A DNA stretch of 64,000 nt from assembly GCF_032854445.1 (NCBI RefSeq), contig NC_088307.1, positions 18,922,017 through 18,986,016 on the forward strand. The letters run 5' to 3'. Below, piece after piece: positions 42,501 to 47,594 of the stretch. A model generated the notes under the pieces. The model did no database searches. It was not told where the DNA came from and saw nothing but the letters and a program-made list of their open reading frames with translations. A program made the position numbers and the translations under genes. Position 1 is the first letter of the stretch. The number at the start of each line of letters is the position of its first letter. This DNA comes from Liolophura sinensis (Eukaryota > Mollusca > Polyplacophora > Chitonida > Chitonidae).

Positions 42501-45391
42501 GCATGACACCTCATCCTACTCAAGCAAGTAAATATAATAATTCAGGTATCAATGTGCACCTTAGGCACAAAAATCTGTCCAAAGGCCAAACACGAAAACA
42601 AATTTCTATCTTATTGACCACATTACTGGCAAAAACCATCCATTTTCAAGTCAGTATAACTTTTATCTAGCTGTAACGTATAACTTAATTTGGGGTAATA
42701 TTGATATCCTGAACAGACTGGAGGTACCTGAGAACTAATGAAAATTTATTTTTTTTGATTGCTGGTTTTAAAGTAATCAGGTACCTGACAAATCTGCTGA
42801 TAAATTTTAAAACGGCAGACAAACCGGCAAGAAGCAAGAGGCCTCATTAGCTGAAGGCTAATAGGAACCCTTCTACCTGCAGAAGGGCTGTGATGCCATT
42901 TTATTAATGTCAAATGTTTGTTTTTCAACTCCTCAATATGATTGTATTTAATTACTTGATTTGTGTTTTATGCTGTACTCAAGAACATTTCACTAACATA
43001 CGGCGGTGGCCAGCATTATAGCTGGAATCTGCTCGGAGGAAACCCACAACCCATACGGCCAGAGAGGAAAAAAGCATGAGCTGGACTAGAACTCACAGCG
43101 ACCGCATTGGTGGAAGGCTCTTGGATGATTGCACCGTGTTGGCGTGCTATCTGATTTCATTACATATTAACAGCCAGATCTCTACACTGTGAGAGTGTAT
43201 GGTTGAAAAAATCATTTGAACAGATCCAAATAAACGTTTCAAAACAACTCAGGGAAAAGAACATTCTTCTCCATCTTATCTGACCACTTCGCTCTAAGAA
43301 AATACATGCATGCAGCTTTCCCACTGGTTGAAGGTTGAATAACTCATTAGCAGAATGAACCATTCAAGAGGCTCTACATTGAATGGTCTTACACATATCT
43401 ACTGACACTATTGATGGGAAAACTGATTGTTCAATTCAATTCTTCCAAATAAGCAATGAACTCTGGGTGACAAACCTTCTAAAACACTCATTTAATAACC
43501 CAATGTTAAATAAATGTTAGTTAAAGTAAGGATTTAATTATACTGACTGTGGTTTTTTAGAGGGCTGTGTATAACTGAATAAGGTAACACTTAAAATCCA
43601 GACAGGTAACCCGTTTCAGCATCTTCATTATTATTTGAAATAGTATACAGTATTTTTTAACTTAGAAGTAAATATACATGTGGACGAATAATTGCTAACT
43701 TACTATGGATGAAGCAATTCTGTCTTTGAACTGTTTAACGGTGATCTACAAATAAAAAACAAGCACAAATGAACGTCTTAAAGTCATCTTAATATGAAAA
43801 TGCATTAATAATAACAACAACTACACGTATGTATGTCAATTTCTCAATATCGAGAACACAAATTAGCCACTACAGAATGACAGTAATTCACAGAAATAAA
43901 TAACAATGTTTACACAATATACAGAAATTATACATTCTGCACTTCTGCGGGAATTGGTGCCATTCTTCTGAGACTCAAGCTGATATACTGACATCTTCTT
44001 CACATGTGTAATGACAAAACAAATTTAAATTTTTGTTTATATGCACTTGCTACATTTTACCTAAGTTTTGTAGATTAAAATACACTTTCAAAATCACGTG
44101 AATGCATTTACATGATTCAATGATGCCAACAACCAACTATTTTCTAATAAAGAAACAGAGATCAGAAAATGATCTAAAGTTGTCCTTTAAGCCAGATGAA
44201 TCAAGCAAAATGTATAGCTGGTAAAATGCTAAGATTTAGTTAAAATACAGTCATTTTTGTTATGTGGTTTAGGGTTTTCAAACAGTTGTATCCCAATGTT
44301 TATCATGTAAGTAATACTATCAATATGTTGCCTAGCACAGTGTAGCATCTGTGCTGGTCTATCAGTTACAAACATAGAAGTGCCAGTATCTCCAACTCTT
44401 TGACCTGTCTAGAATACTGCAATCTCTCAAGTCATGTTAAGGTAAGTTTCACTTTCATTTTCTAACTTTTGTTCTGGTCAGCCAATCAAGTTTTACTATT
44501 TGTATGAATTCCACATATATTCTAAGGAATGTTGCAGTTTCTATTCCGACCTATGAAATTCAGCCAAGCAAGTACACACTTCATTCACATTCTACTGTGT
44601 GTTGTAACACGAGTTCTGGTCTGTTTGTCATGTTTGTTTGTTTGTTTGCTTGAGGTTCAATGTCTCTATCTATATCAACACTACACTCTTATCAGTCATT
44701 TCTCAACGATGTCACAATGTACAGGTTTTAGGCTGTTGTCTAAGCCTCACTGGTATGTCATGTTAGAAATACTAGACATAGCATCTATTCCAATTCCAGT
44801 ATATTAACAATGGGCCAACCTGTATGTGGAGTATCACCTTATGCTGAAGTAGGTGTAGCAAGAGATATAGCCAATTTTAACTGAAAGTAGTGTAGCAAGA
44901 TAGCCAATTTTAAAGTCTCTGATAAATTTAACACAATATTACACTCAGTCCGAACAATACTGTGTAGCCATGTAACTTGCATTCTGTAAGACAGCTGGAA
45001 AATTACAGATCATGTGATCACCCCAGCACAGACTGAAACAAAATGGGAACCTATCTTGAAGCATAAGGAAAGAGGCCAACTTTTGCCACTTCGTCAGCGA
45101 CCAGTAATGGTTGTACTAAAAAAACATCTTGTGAGCTCTACAGAAATACTCAGGCTATTTGGAAAGCTGAAAATTACACCAATCCAACAAATACAGCAAT
45201 TCAAAAATAGGCATTTTTCCATAACATTAGGACAATTGTTTTCATCCACGCCATCTGCTATCAAAGATATCACATGGTATCTACCTTTTGGGCATTTTAA
45301 CAGAATATAATAAAGCTTTACTTACATTCTCTGGGATGCTGTAGCTTCTGTTCTGTCCATCCAGAGTCTTAACCGTTACATCCATCGTCAT
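18523..45391 (-). CDS. BAG6: BAG6 (Scythe/BAT3) homologue, complete set of 22 coding exons
   Basis: Coding exons in transcript order: 45391-45326, 43745-43704, 42479-42404, 41569-41385, 39757-39686, 38032-37898, 36595-36348, 35719-35593, 34851-34507, 33173-32948, 31610-31398, 30155-29638, 28584-28509, 27313-27084, 26274-26039, 25744-25521, 24171-24069, 23216-23086, 22662-22390, 21304-21161, 19857-19750 and 18792-18523 (TAG). All junctions are GT-AG and all phases join, except that exon 15 has one base too many. The product is about 1348 residues; human BAG6 is about 1130. Order: N-terminal ubiquitin-like domain, conserved helical segment, long Ser/Thr/Pro/Gly-rich low-complexity middle, conserved helical block, then KRRK and the C-terminal BAG-like domain. 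In the family BAG6 works with UBL4A and GET4 to hold tail-anchored proteins and send mislocalised proteins for degradation. The start is the first of two ATGs (MTMDV) after an acceptor at 45407, so a 5' UTR exon lies upstream. Confidence 0.94.
18889..18950 (+). mobile_element. 3' fragment of a different SINE family with (CATT)n tail
   Basis: CGATATGGCTGAAACATTGC and GGCATTAAGCCATAATCATT followed by CATT repeats. The tail style recalls SINE ends I have seen in gastropods; it differs from families 1 and 2 here. Confidence 0.5.
19072..19461 (+). mobile_element. Family-1 SINE interrupted by a minus-strand SINE
   Basis: Left part 19072-19260 (GTCTCCGTGGCCGAGGTGGT to GCTGGCCGCCTTCATGTA) and right part 19412-19461 (ending GCGTAACTCCAATCAAATAA) form one + copy. 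GCCTTCATGTA is duplicated at 19250-19260 and 19412-19422 around the insert. Confidence 0.88.
19261..19411 (-). mobile_element. Truncated minus-strand family-1 SINE nested in the copy at 19072
   Basis: Tail TTTATTTGATTGGTGTTTTA, body GGCCAGCAATATGGTGG, ending in CAGACCTTCCTACATATG. It is bounded by the 11-bp duplication given for the host copy. Confidence 0.88.
19478..19640 (-). mobile_element. Old minus-strand family-1 SINE fragment
   Basis: TTTAATTGGCGTATGACAGA through GAGGAAACCAGGCAGAG to GGAATCCAGCATAAGCTGGA. Diverged, third member of the 19.1-19.6 kb SINE cluster. Confidence 0.75.
20213..20447 (+). repeat. 47-bp minisatellite, five near-identical copies, BAG6 intron
   Basis: Starts at 20213, 20260, 20307, 20354 and 20401; unit GTTCAGGTCAGGCCGTTTAC then ACGTATGAACTTCACCGCAG. 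Only one base differs in the first copy. Confidence 0.95.
20823..21080 (+). mobile_element. Family-1 SINE, BAG6 intron
   Basis: GGGGGCCTCCTTGGCTAGTT head with a shortened tRNA-like part, full body, and tail CACCAATCAAAATTAAATAA. Confidence 0.85.
21504..21577. mobile_element. MITE family A fragment cut by a SINE
   Basis: CAAAATGTACACTTTGGAGG and CAAATAAATGTCACAAAATA match the family interior; the SINE at 21578 follows directly. Confidence 0.6.
21578..21751 (+). mobile_element. 5'-truncated family-1 SINE, BAG6 intron
   Basis: Starts CATGCTGGCTTCCTCTCCAG and ends in the AAATAAATAAATAAAT tail. It cuts short a MITE fragment on its left (21504-21577). Confidence 0.85.
22137..22336. mobile_element. 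MITE family A (TIR TACCCTAAATGACCTAAAAT), BAG6 intron
   Basis: Left end TACCCTAGATGACCTAAAAT; the right end is its inverted, diverged copy (GGTCATTTCGGGTA). Non-coding, about 200 bp. TA at both outer ends suggests TA target duplication. Confidence 0.78.
22706..22830 (+). repeat. 25-bp minisatellite, five identical copies, next to BAG6 exon 19
   Basis: Unit TTGTGCATCAGATAGGTCTA plus AATTC at 22706, 22731, 22756, 22781 and 22806. It lies 43 bases beyond the acceptor side of BAG6 exon 19 (exon edge 22662). Confidence 0.95.
23707..23727 (+). repeat. Poly-G tract (21 G), BAG6 intron
   Basis: An uninterrupted G run followed by CCC. Its length may be unreliable in the assembly. Confidence 0.9.
24509..24729. 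mobile_element. MITE family A, BAG6 intron
   Basis: Diverged left end TGTAAATGACCACAAATTTT and right end GATCATTCAGGGTA. Internal TTTTTCAGCACTGAAAGGAA and GATATTTATATGCCTCC are shared with other copies. Confidence 0.7.
24866..25144 (+). repeat. 53-57-bp minisatellite, BAG6 intron
   Basis: Four to five units of TTCTGAGTGCATTACCTAAG, TCCATGACTGCATTTCTG and TTCTAGTGACTCC. The first units are more diverged (GTGTGTGACC form). Confidence 0.85.
26039..26274 (-). other. BAG6: BAG6 exon 15 with an apparent +1-base frame disruption
   Basis: The exon opens in phase 0 as QSQGGGPMAG and reads to GDYVTRSAM. The conserved part NPQDSIADFVNRIGQNHNIL (human SSESIAAFIQRLSGSSNIF) lies in the next frame. Exon length is 236 bases, whereas the flanking phases require a remainder of 1 on division by 3, that is 235. 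The change falls at or near the CCC run 26114-26116 (GGG in the transcript). Either the assembly has one base too many or this allele is shifted. The rest of the gene is intact and conserved, so I favour a sequence error. Confidence 0.85.
27395..27780 (-). mobile_element. Older minus-strand SINE split by the insertion at 27485
   Basis: Left part GATTGGTGTTTTATGCTG...GGCCAGCATTATGGTGG (27405-27484) and right part GGAAGGAAACCAGCTAGC (27751 on) read through as one minus-strand family-1 copy with decayed ends. Confidence 0.75.
27485..27740 (+). mobile_element. Family-1 SINE inserted into an older SINE, BAG6 intron
   Basis: 5'-truncated by about 13 bases (begins CTCAGTTGGTTATCGCGC). Flanked by a perfect 10-bp duplication TTATGGTGGA (27475-27484, 27741-27750) that belongs to the host SINE. 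Confidence 0.9.
27904..28002 (-). mobile_element. Family-1 SINE head fragment, BAG6 intron
   Basis: Minus-strand head only: GGAGAGGAAGCCAGCATGAG to CGACTGAGCCACGGAGGCCC. The tail half is missing. Confidence 0.85.
28660..28855. mobile_element. MITE family A, BAG6 intron
   Basis: Right end TGGTCATTTAGGGTA, internal CAGTGCTGAAATTTACAATT and CACCTTTCTAAAATCAATA. The left end is decayed. Confidence 0.72.
29638..30155 (-). other. BAG6: BAG6 exon 12 with 8-residue tandem repeat (TTSTPGGA)
   Basis: About five 24-bp units at roughly 29985-30105 encode copies of TTSTPGGA, with one TTSTLEGV variant. Because the unit is divisible by three, copy changes keep the frame. Downstream is a Pro/Gly-rich stretch with GAFVPPGVRIGNGSIPRPQG. 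This is the longest coding exon of the gene (518 bp). Confidence 0.88.
30745..30900. mobile_element. MITE family C, partial, BAG6 intron
   Basis: TACTGTATTTCACCTGAAGT start, GATTTTGACTGATCCATCAT inside; it runs into the family-B element at 30909. Confidence 0.65.
30909..31336. mobile_element. MITE family B split by a SINE, BAG6 intron
   Basis: Left CTTCAACCTTTTCGTAGGCT and right GGTCAACTCAACCACAATAG with TTGTCCCCAAAATCAAATTA flank the SINE at 30981-31192. Confidence 0.7.
30981..31192 (+). mobile_element. 5'-truncated family-1 SINE inserted in a MITE, BAG6 intron
   Basis: Starts CCCACCAATGCGGTCGCTG and ends in AAATAAATAAATAAAT. CATTCTG occurs on both sides (about 30969 and 31193), and the flanks form one inverted-repeat element of the CAACCTTTTCGC family. 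Confidence 0.85.
31398..31610 (-). other. BAG6: BAG6 exon 11 with coding trinucleotide repeat (poly-Thr)
   Basis: A run of CAA/ACA triplets is read in frame as a Thr-rich stretch (SATTTTTTG). Another frame gives poly-Gln, but exon phase (2 bases in, 1 base out) and the conserved tail TINIPLGTEAHVMDLGPNF select the Thr frame. A similar Thr-reading repeat is in exon 7 (36348-36595). Confidence 0.85.
32214..32400 (-). mobile_element. Third, SINE-like family, BAG6 intron
   Basis: Shares TTTTATGGGTGGAGGGAACC-type, AGTAAACCACTGCCCTTTGG-type and ACAGACTTTCCCAC blocks with 38940-39100 and 57711-57850. It ends in a family-1-like tail, so it is probably a relative of family 1. Confidence 0.55.
32405..32503 (-). 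mobile_element. Family-1 SINE tail-half fragment, BAG6 intron
   Basis: TTTATTTCACTGGTGTTTTA to GAGGAAACCAGGCAGAGCC. Confidence 0.75.
32655..32880 (-). mobile_element. Family-2 tRNA-derived SINE, BAG6 intron
   Basis: On the minus strand the head reads GTCCTCGATAGCACAGTTGG (A box) and later GGCTCAATCCTGGGTC (B box). The body contains the complement of GCCAAGCGAGGAAGTTAC, seen in the other family-2 copies. The head looks tRNA-like, but the body and missing acceptor-stem pairing argue against a real tRNA gene. Confidence 0.75.
32948..33173 (-). other. BAG6: BAG6 exon 10 with histidine-rich stretch
   Basis: The exon starts TTSIPTG and then has HGHTHSHTHSHGRSH, eight His in 15 residues. PYVFMEVGPDSVTINSISAQ follows, which is weakly like human VVMMHMNIQDSG. 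Phase 0 in and phase 1 out both fit the neighbours, so the His-rich part is truly coding. I know of no metal-binding role for this part of BAG6. Confidence 0.8.
33293..33385 (-). mobile_element. Family-1 SINE tail-half fragment, BAG6 intron
   Basis: GCTTGGTGTTTTACAATGTA, TATTTCACTTATTTGACAGC, GGAGAAAACCAGCAAG. Confidence 0.7.
33974..34248 (-). mobile_element. Family-1 SINE, full length with perfect TSD, BAG6 intron
   Basis: Complete minus-strand copy from the TTTATTTATT tail to the GAGCCACGGAGGCCCC head, flanked by ACGAAATTTA at 33964-33973 and 34249-34258. Confidence 0.92.
34507..35719 (-). other. BAG6: BAG6 exons 8-9: conserved helical (DUF3538-type) segment
   Basis: Residues about 275-350, with HPPATALADILDEM, RLHPHLERFQTIL and a run from RDERTDAQR to VSDLMIDMG, match the human NHPSPAEYVEVLQELQRL...RLQPFLQRYYEVL...LSDL region. 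The end of exon 9 moves into Thr/Pro-rich linker (AIIQQAIPVQAQINI, then GQSTTTTATG). Confidence 0.8.
35225..35336 (+). mobile_element. Family-1 SINE internal fragment, BAG6 intron
   Basis: GGATTCCTCTCAGGGAAGGT, CAGACTGCGGATGGTCATGG, TAATGCTGGCCGCCGTTGTG; the tail is lost. Confidence 0.75.
35775..35942 (+). mobile_element. 5'-truncated family-1 SINE, BAG6 intron
   Basis: Starts CCTCTCTGGTTGTACGTGGG, tail AAAACATCGATCAAATGAAT plus AAATAAATAAATAA. It lies about 55 bases upstream (transcript sense) of BAG6 exon 8. Confidence 0.82.
36743..36975 (-). mobile_element. Family-1 SINE, minus strand, BAG6 intron
   Basis: TTTATTTGATTAGTGTTTCA, CGGCGGCCAACAATATGGTG and GGAGAGAAAGCCAGCATAAG. The head is partial. 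Confidence 0.82.
37243..37465 (-). mobile_element. Family-2 SINE, BAG6 intron
   Basis: Contains TCACCCCATCCAGTAACATT, GCCAACCAGTCCTGTTTCCT, GGAGGCAGCAACAAGTACC and AAGTCTTTGGTATGACC, shared in order with the copies at 40600 and 57125. Confidence 0.75.
38061..38311 (-). mobile_element. Family-1 SINE, nearly full length, BAG6 intron
   Basis: Minus-strand copy with tail, body and head. It abuts a + strand SINE tail at 38316-38377 (CCCATCATAATGCTGGCTGC to AAAACATCAATCAAATATTA), so it probably landed in or beside an older copy. Confidence 0.88.
38316..38377 (+). mobile_element. Family-1 SINE 3' fragment
   Basis: Only the last part of the element is present, next to the minus-strand copy at 38061-38311. 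Confidence 0.7.
38522..38749. mobile_element. MITE family A, BAG6 intron
   Basis: Best-preserved left end: TACCCTAAATAACCTAAAAT. Right end TTTTTAGGTCACTTAAGGTA. The internal GGAAGGTAGGATACTATCCT is itself palindromic. Confidence 0.82.
38940..39260 (-). mobile_element. Third SINE-like family, BAG6 intron
   Basis: TTATGGGTGGAGGGAACCAT, GGAGTAAACCACTGCCCTTT and the downstream CACCGTGAACAGTGAGTCC are shared with the stretch near 32214-32560. Confidence 0.5.
40600..40760 (-). mobile_element. Family-2 SINE body fragment, BAG6 intron
   Basis: CACCCCACTCAGTCACATTA, GGCCAATCAGTCCTGTTTCC, GTCAAGCGAGGCAGCAAAG; the head is missing. Confidence 0.72.
42947..43150 (-). mobile_element. Family-1 SINE, minus strand, BAG6 intron
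   Basis: TTACTTGATTTGTGTTTTAT, CGGTGGCCAGCATTATAGC, GCATGAGCTGGACTAGAACT; the far head is lost. Confidence 0.8.
44050..44252. mobile_element. MITE family C, diverged, BAG6 intron
   Basis: CATTTTACCTAAGTTTTGTA on the left, GCTAAGATTTAGTTAAAATA on the right, GCCAGATGAATCAAGCAAAA inside. Confidence 0.6.
44985..45295. repeat. Unclassified dispersed repeat, copy 1 (BAG6 5' intron)
   Basis: Shares TTTTGCCACTTCG, CAGAAATACTCA, GGAAAGCTGAAAATTA and CAATTCAAAAATAGGCATTT with 46350-46675, in the same order and orientation. Copy 1 is interrupted near its end by BAG6 exon 1 at 45326. Confidence 0.75.
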
Positions 45392-45507
45392 GGTTACCAG
45401 ACCACGCTGACAGTATAACTACAACCAGAAGTCACCATTAATGAACATGTGTCTTTGTGTCTTTAAACACATTCTAATATCATAAACAGCATTCGCCTTC
45501 TGCAAAA

Positions 45508-45594
45508 GTTTCAGCACCGAAAATAATATTTTGTGACATTCATCTGCCTCTGAAAATGCAATTTTACTGGCGAAATTTTAGGTCATTTAAGGTA
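45508..45594. mobile_element. MITE family A, right-half fragment, BAG6 intron
   Basis: GTTTCAGCACCGAAAATAAT to TTTTAGGTCATTTAAGGTA. Confidence 0.72.
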
Positions 45595-45829
45595 TTTGGC
45601 TTCACCTCATGCCAAATTTAGGGTTTCGCCAAGTAGAGAGGATAATATCCCAAGTGTATGCAGTTAATGTTGAGAGGCTAGGTTACCTAGGCAATGGCAA
45701 TATGACTCATTGTCTGGTCAGAACTAAAAAACATACATGCAGCATCATACGGTACAGGTCAAGAACACACACATTTCACTGACTAGATTCTGTGTGATAT
45801 CATAATGTTCTGATTATAACAGATGTAAC

Positions 45830-45980
45830 TGACCTTTTCCATTTGATTTTAGAGACAAAACTACATTGGCTAGACTGATTCACAAAAACTATAATTTTAT
45901 CAGTATACACAGACTAATCCCCTCAGAATATGCTTAAACAAACACATTGCAAACATGCGAAAAGGTTGAACATTTACAGT
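45830..45980. mobile_element. MITE family B fragment, BAG6 5' intron
   Basis: GATTTTAGAGACAAAACTAC to CAAACATGCGAAAAGGTTG. One end is decayed. Confidence 0.68.
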
Positions 45981-46349
45981 ATATGGGAGTTGGATGCTGA
46001 TTTTCACTCAACAGCCTATGCTTTAACCATGCGACAGAATGCTTACTACAGTAAATATCTGTTTAATTGAAACTCATGTTCCTAATCCCAGTAACTTGTA
46101 GCAAAAACAACAGAGAAGCTAAAATACCTAGTAGAGAGTGTTACTCGGAATTCTTGCTTCTTTATTAGCCATATAAGTCAGTTAAAACTTCAAAGACCAC
46201 GTCTGTGACCGAGTGCTAATTTGACCATGATTACTCTGTTTTGGCCAGTGTAGTAACGCACAGTGTGAAATGTGATCATGGCTTTCACATGCACTATAGA
46301 AAGCGGTGAAAGCTGTCTCTAGCTTAGGCTGTTAGGTGCGGAAGAAATT

Positions 46350-46675
46350 CTGTAAGACGGGTCAGAAGTTACAGGTCATTTGATCACCTTTTATGTCTAA
46401 AACAAAATGGACGCTCAATGTTTAAACATTGGGCAAAAACGTAACTTTTTGCCACTTCGCTAGTGACCAGTAAGGCCTAGTTGTACAAAATAACATCATG
46501 AAAGCTCTGCAGAAATACTCAAACTATCTGGAAAGCTGAAAATTATACAAATCCAACAGATACAAGATCGTTGACAGCAATTCAAAAATAGGCATTTTCC
46601 TATGCAATAACATTTGGAGCACCGTTTTCTTCACCCACAATGTTTGTTACCTAGGAAATCACATGGTCTCTAGCT
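46350..46675. repeat. Unclassified dispersed repeat, copy 2 (BAG6 5' flank or intron)
   Basis: See copy 1. Includes a TTGATCACC-type start and a CACATGG end that may be short imperfect inverted ends. Confidence 0.75.
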
Positions 46676-46993
46676 TCCAATCCATCTTACAGAATGGCAG
46701 GACTCAGAATGCTTATTTACTTAAGACATTTAAGAAAGTTGATAGGCCTATACATTTTTCTGCCTCTTTGCGAGTGATTTATCAGCCATCCAACAGACAG
46801 TATTTGATAGCATTTGTGTCAACTTTGATCATGATTATCAGATCATGATGTCAGTAGTTGTAGATAGGGCCTACAATATTTAGATTCTTACTACACACTG
46901 TCTATTCCTTGACAAGTGTTTAGCACGAGTTCTATTTAAATAACGACGAAGATGAACACAAAAAGAAACAAAGGATGAATTCTGCTCACTTAC

Positions 46994-47300
46994 AAAAGCA
47001 ATGTCAGTGTAAAATTCGACGCATTCACCAAAGATAATTCCACACTTGATCCGAAACACACGAAGTATTCTTTCACGAGCTTTAAAACTCGGCACAATAG
47101 TTTTGATTCCCAACGCTACGCTTCTATTCTAAAGCCTAACATTTGGCATTAGCTTAGTGGTAACTTTCACATCAAAGTCGGACAAAAGTCGACACTAAAT
47201 CTAAACGATTTTCAAGACAACGTCTTTCGATTTCCGATCATGACACCACCATAGAATTCGGGGTCTCGGTTTCGTGACTTGCCGGAAGCAAGCGTCAAGT
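46994..47300 (-). other. BAG6: Possible BAG6 5' UTR exon
   Basis: The first coding exon has an acceptor at 45407 (minus strand ...TACTGTCAG/CGTGG), so a non-coding exon must lie to the right. The best donor I see is GTAAGTGAG ending at 46993. The right end is unknown; it must stop before the EDF1 start at 47588. Assignment is by splice-signal strength only. Confidence 0.35.
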
Positions 47301-47587
47301 ACTCTCTAACAGGAAGCTTAACTGTAACAATGGAAAAAATATGGTGTTTTATCCGCCTGAGTTCAAATATTCCCAGTATAAATTATTGTAATTATTCAAA
47401 TAAAATTCTGTTTGTCTCTTAACGAGCAGAACATAACTACATTACTGAATAGTGCTTTGATTCGAGATTGCTATTGCATCATCAGCAGCCATTGCACTTT
47501 TCATACGAAATAACATTCGAGATAAACAGTGTTGTGAAAGCCTTTATTGCGCCTTTTCATTTTTAGGTAAACTTACAGACAAGTAAG
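47301..47587. promoter_or_regulatory. Probable shared divergent promoter of BAG6 and EDF1
   Basis: BAG6 leaves to the left and EDF1 to the right, with at most a few hundred bases between them. I see no repeat here, unlike most other non-coding stretches in the window. A pyrimidine-rich CGCCTTTTCATTTTT lies at about 47549-47563, just upstream of the EDF1 start. Exact transcription starts are not visible. Confidence 0.45.
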
Positions 47588-47594
47588 ATGGCGG
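47585..47594 (+). promoter_or_regulatory. YY1-type motif AAGATGGCGG over the EDF1 start codon
   Basis: AAGATGGCGG contains the ATG of EDF1 (47588-47590) and matches the YY1 consensus, which is known to overlap start codons of many short-leader housekeeping genes in vertebrates. Whether it is bound here is inference. Confidence 0.4.

Larger units (their letters stand above)
41385..45391 (-). other. BAG6: BAG6 exons 1-4: ubiquitin-like domain
   Basis: Residues 1-78 form the UBL fold: VTVKTLDGQNRSYSIPEN, then ITVKQFKDRIASSI, then RLIFQGRVLQDEKPLKEYG, then VHGKVIHVVQRPPPG. This aligns block for block with the human BAG6 UBL, including IYQGRVLQDDKKL and GGKVIHLVERAPP. The domain is split over four exons, one of only 42 bp (43704-43745). 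For exon 3 the acceptor at 42480 (CTGTAG) was preferred over the CAG 13 bases further in, because only it keeps phase with exon 2. The rest of exon 4 is Ser/Thr/Gly-rich linker ending in SFALPSD, like human NLPSD. Confidence 0.9.

Noticed and set aside
46880-47113. Minus-strand open frame upstream of BAG6 coding exon 1
   Set aside because: No ATG start and no recognisable family; it overlaps the likely BAG6 leader exon and reads through its donor.
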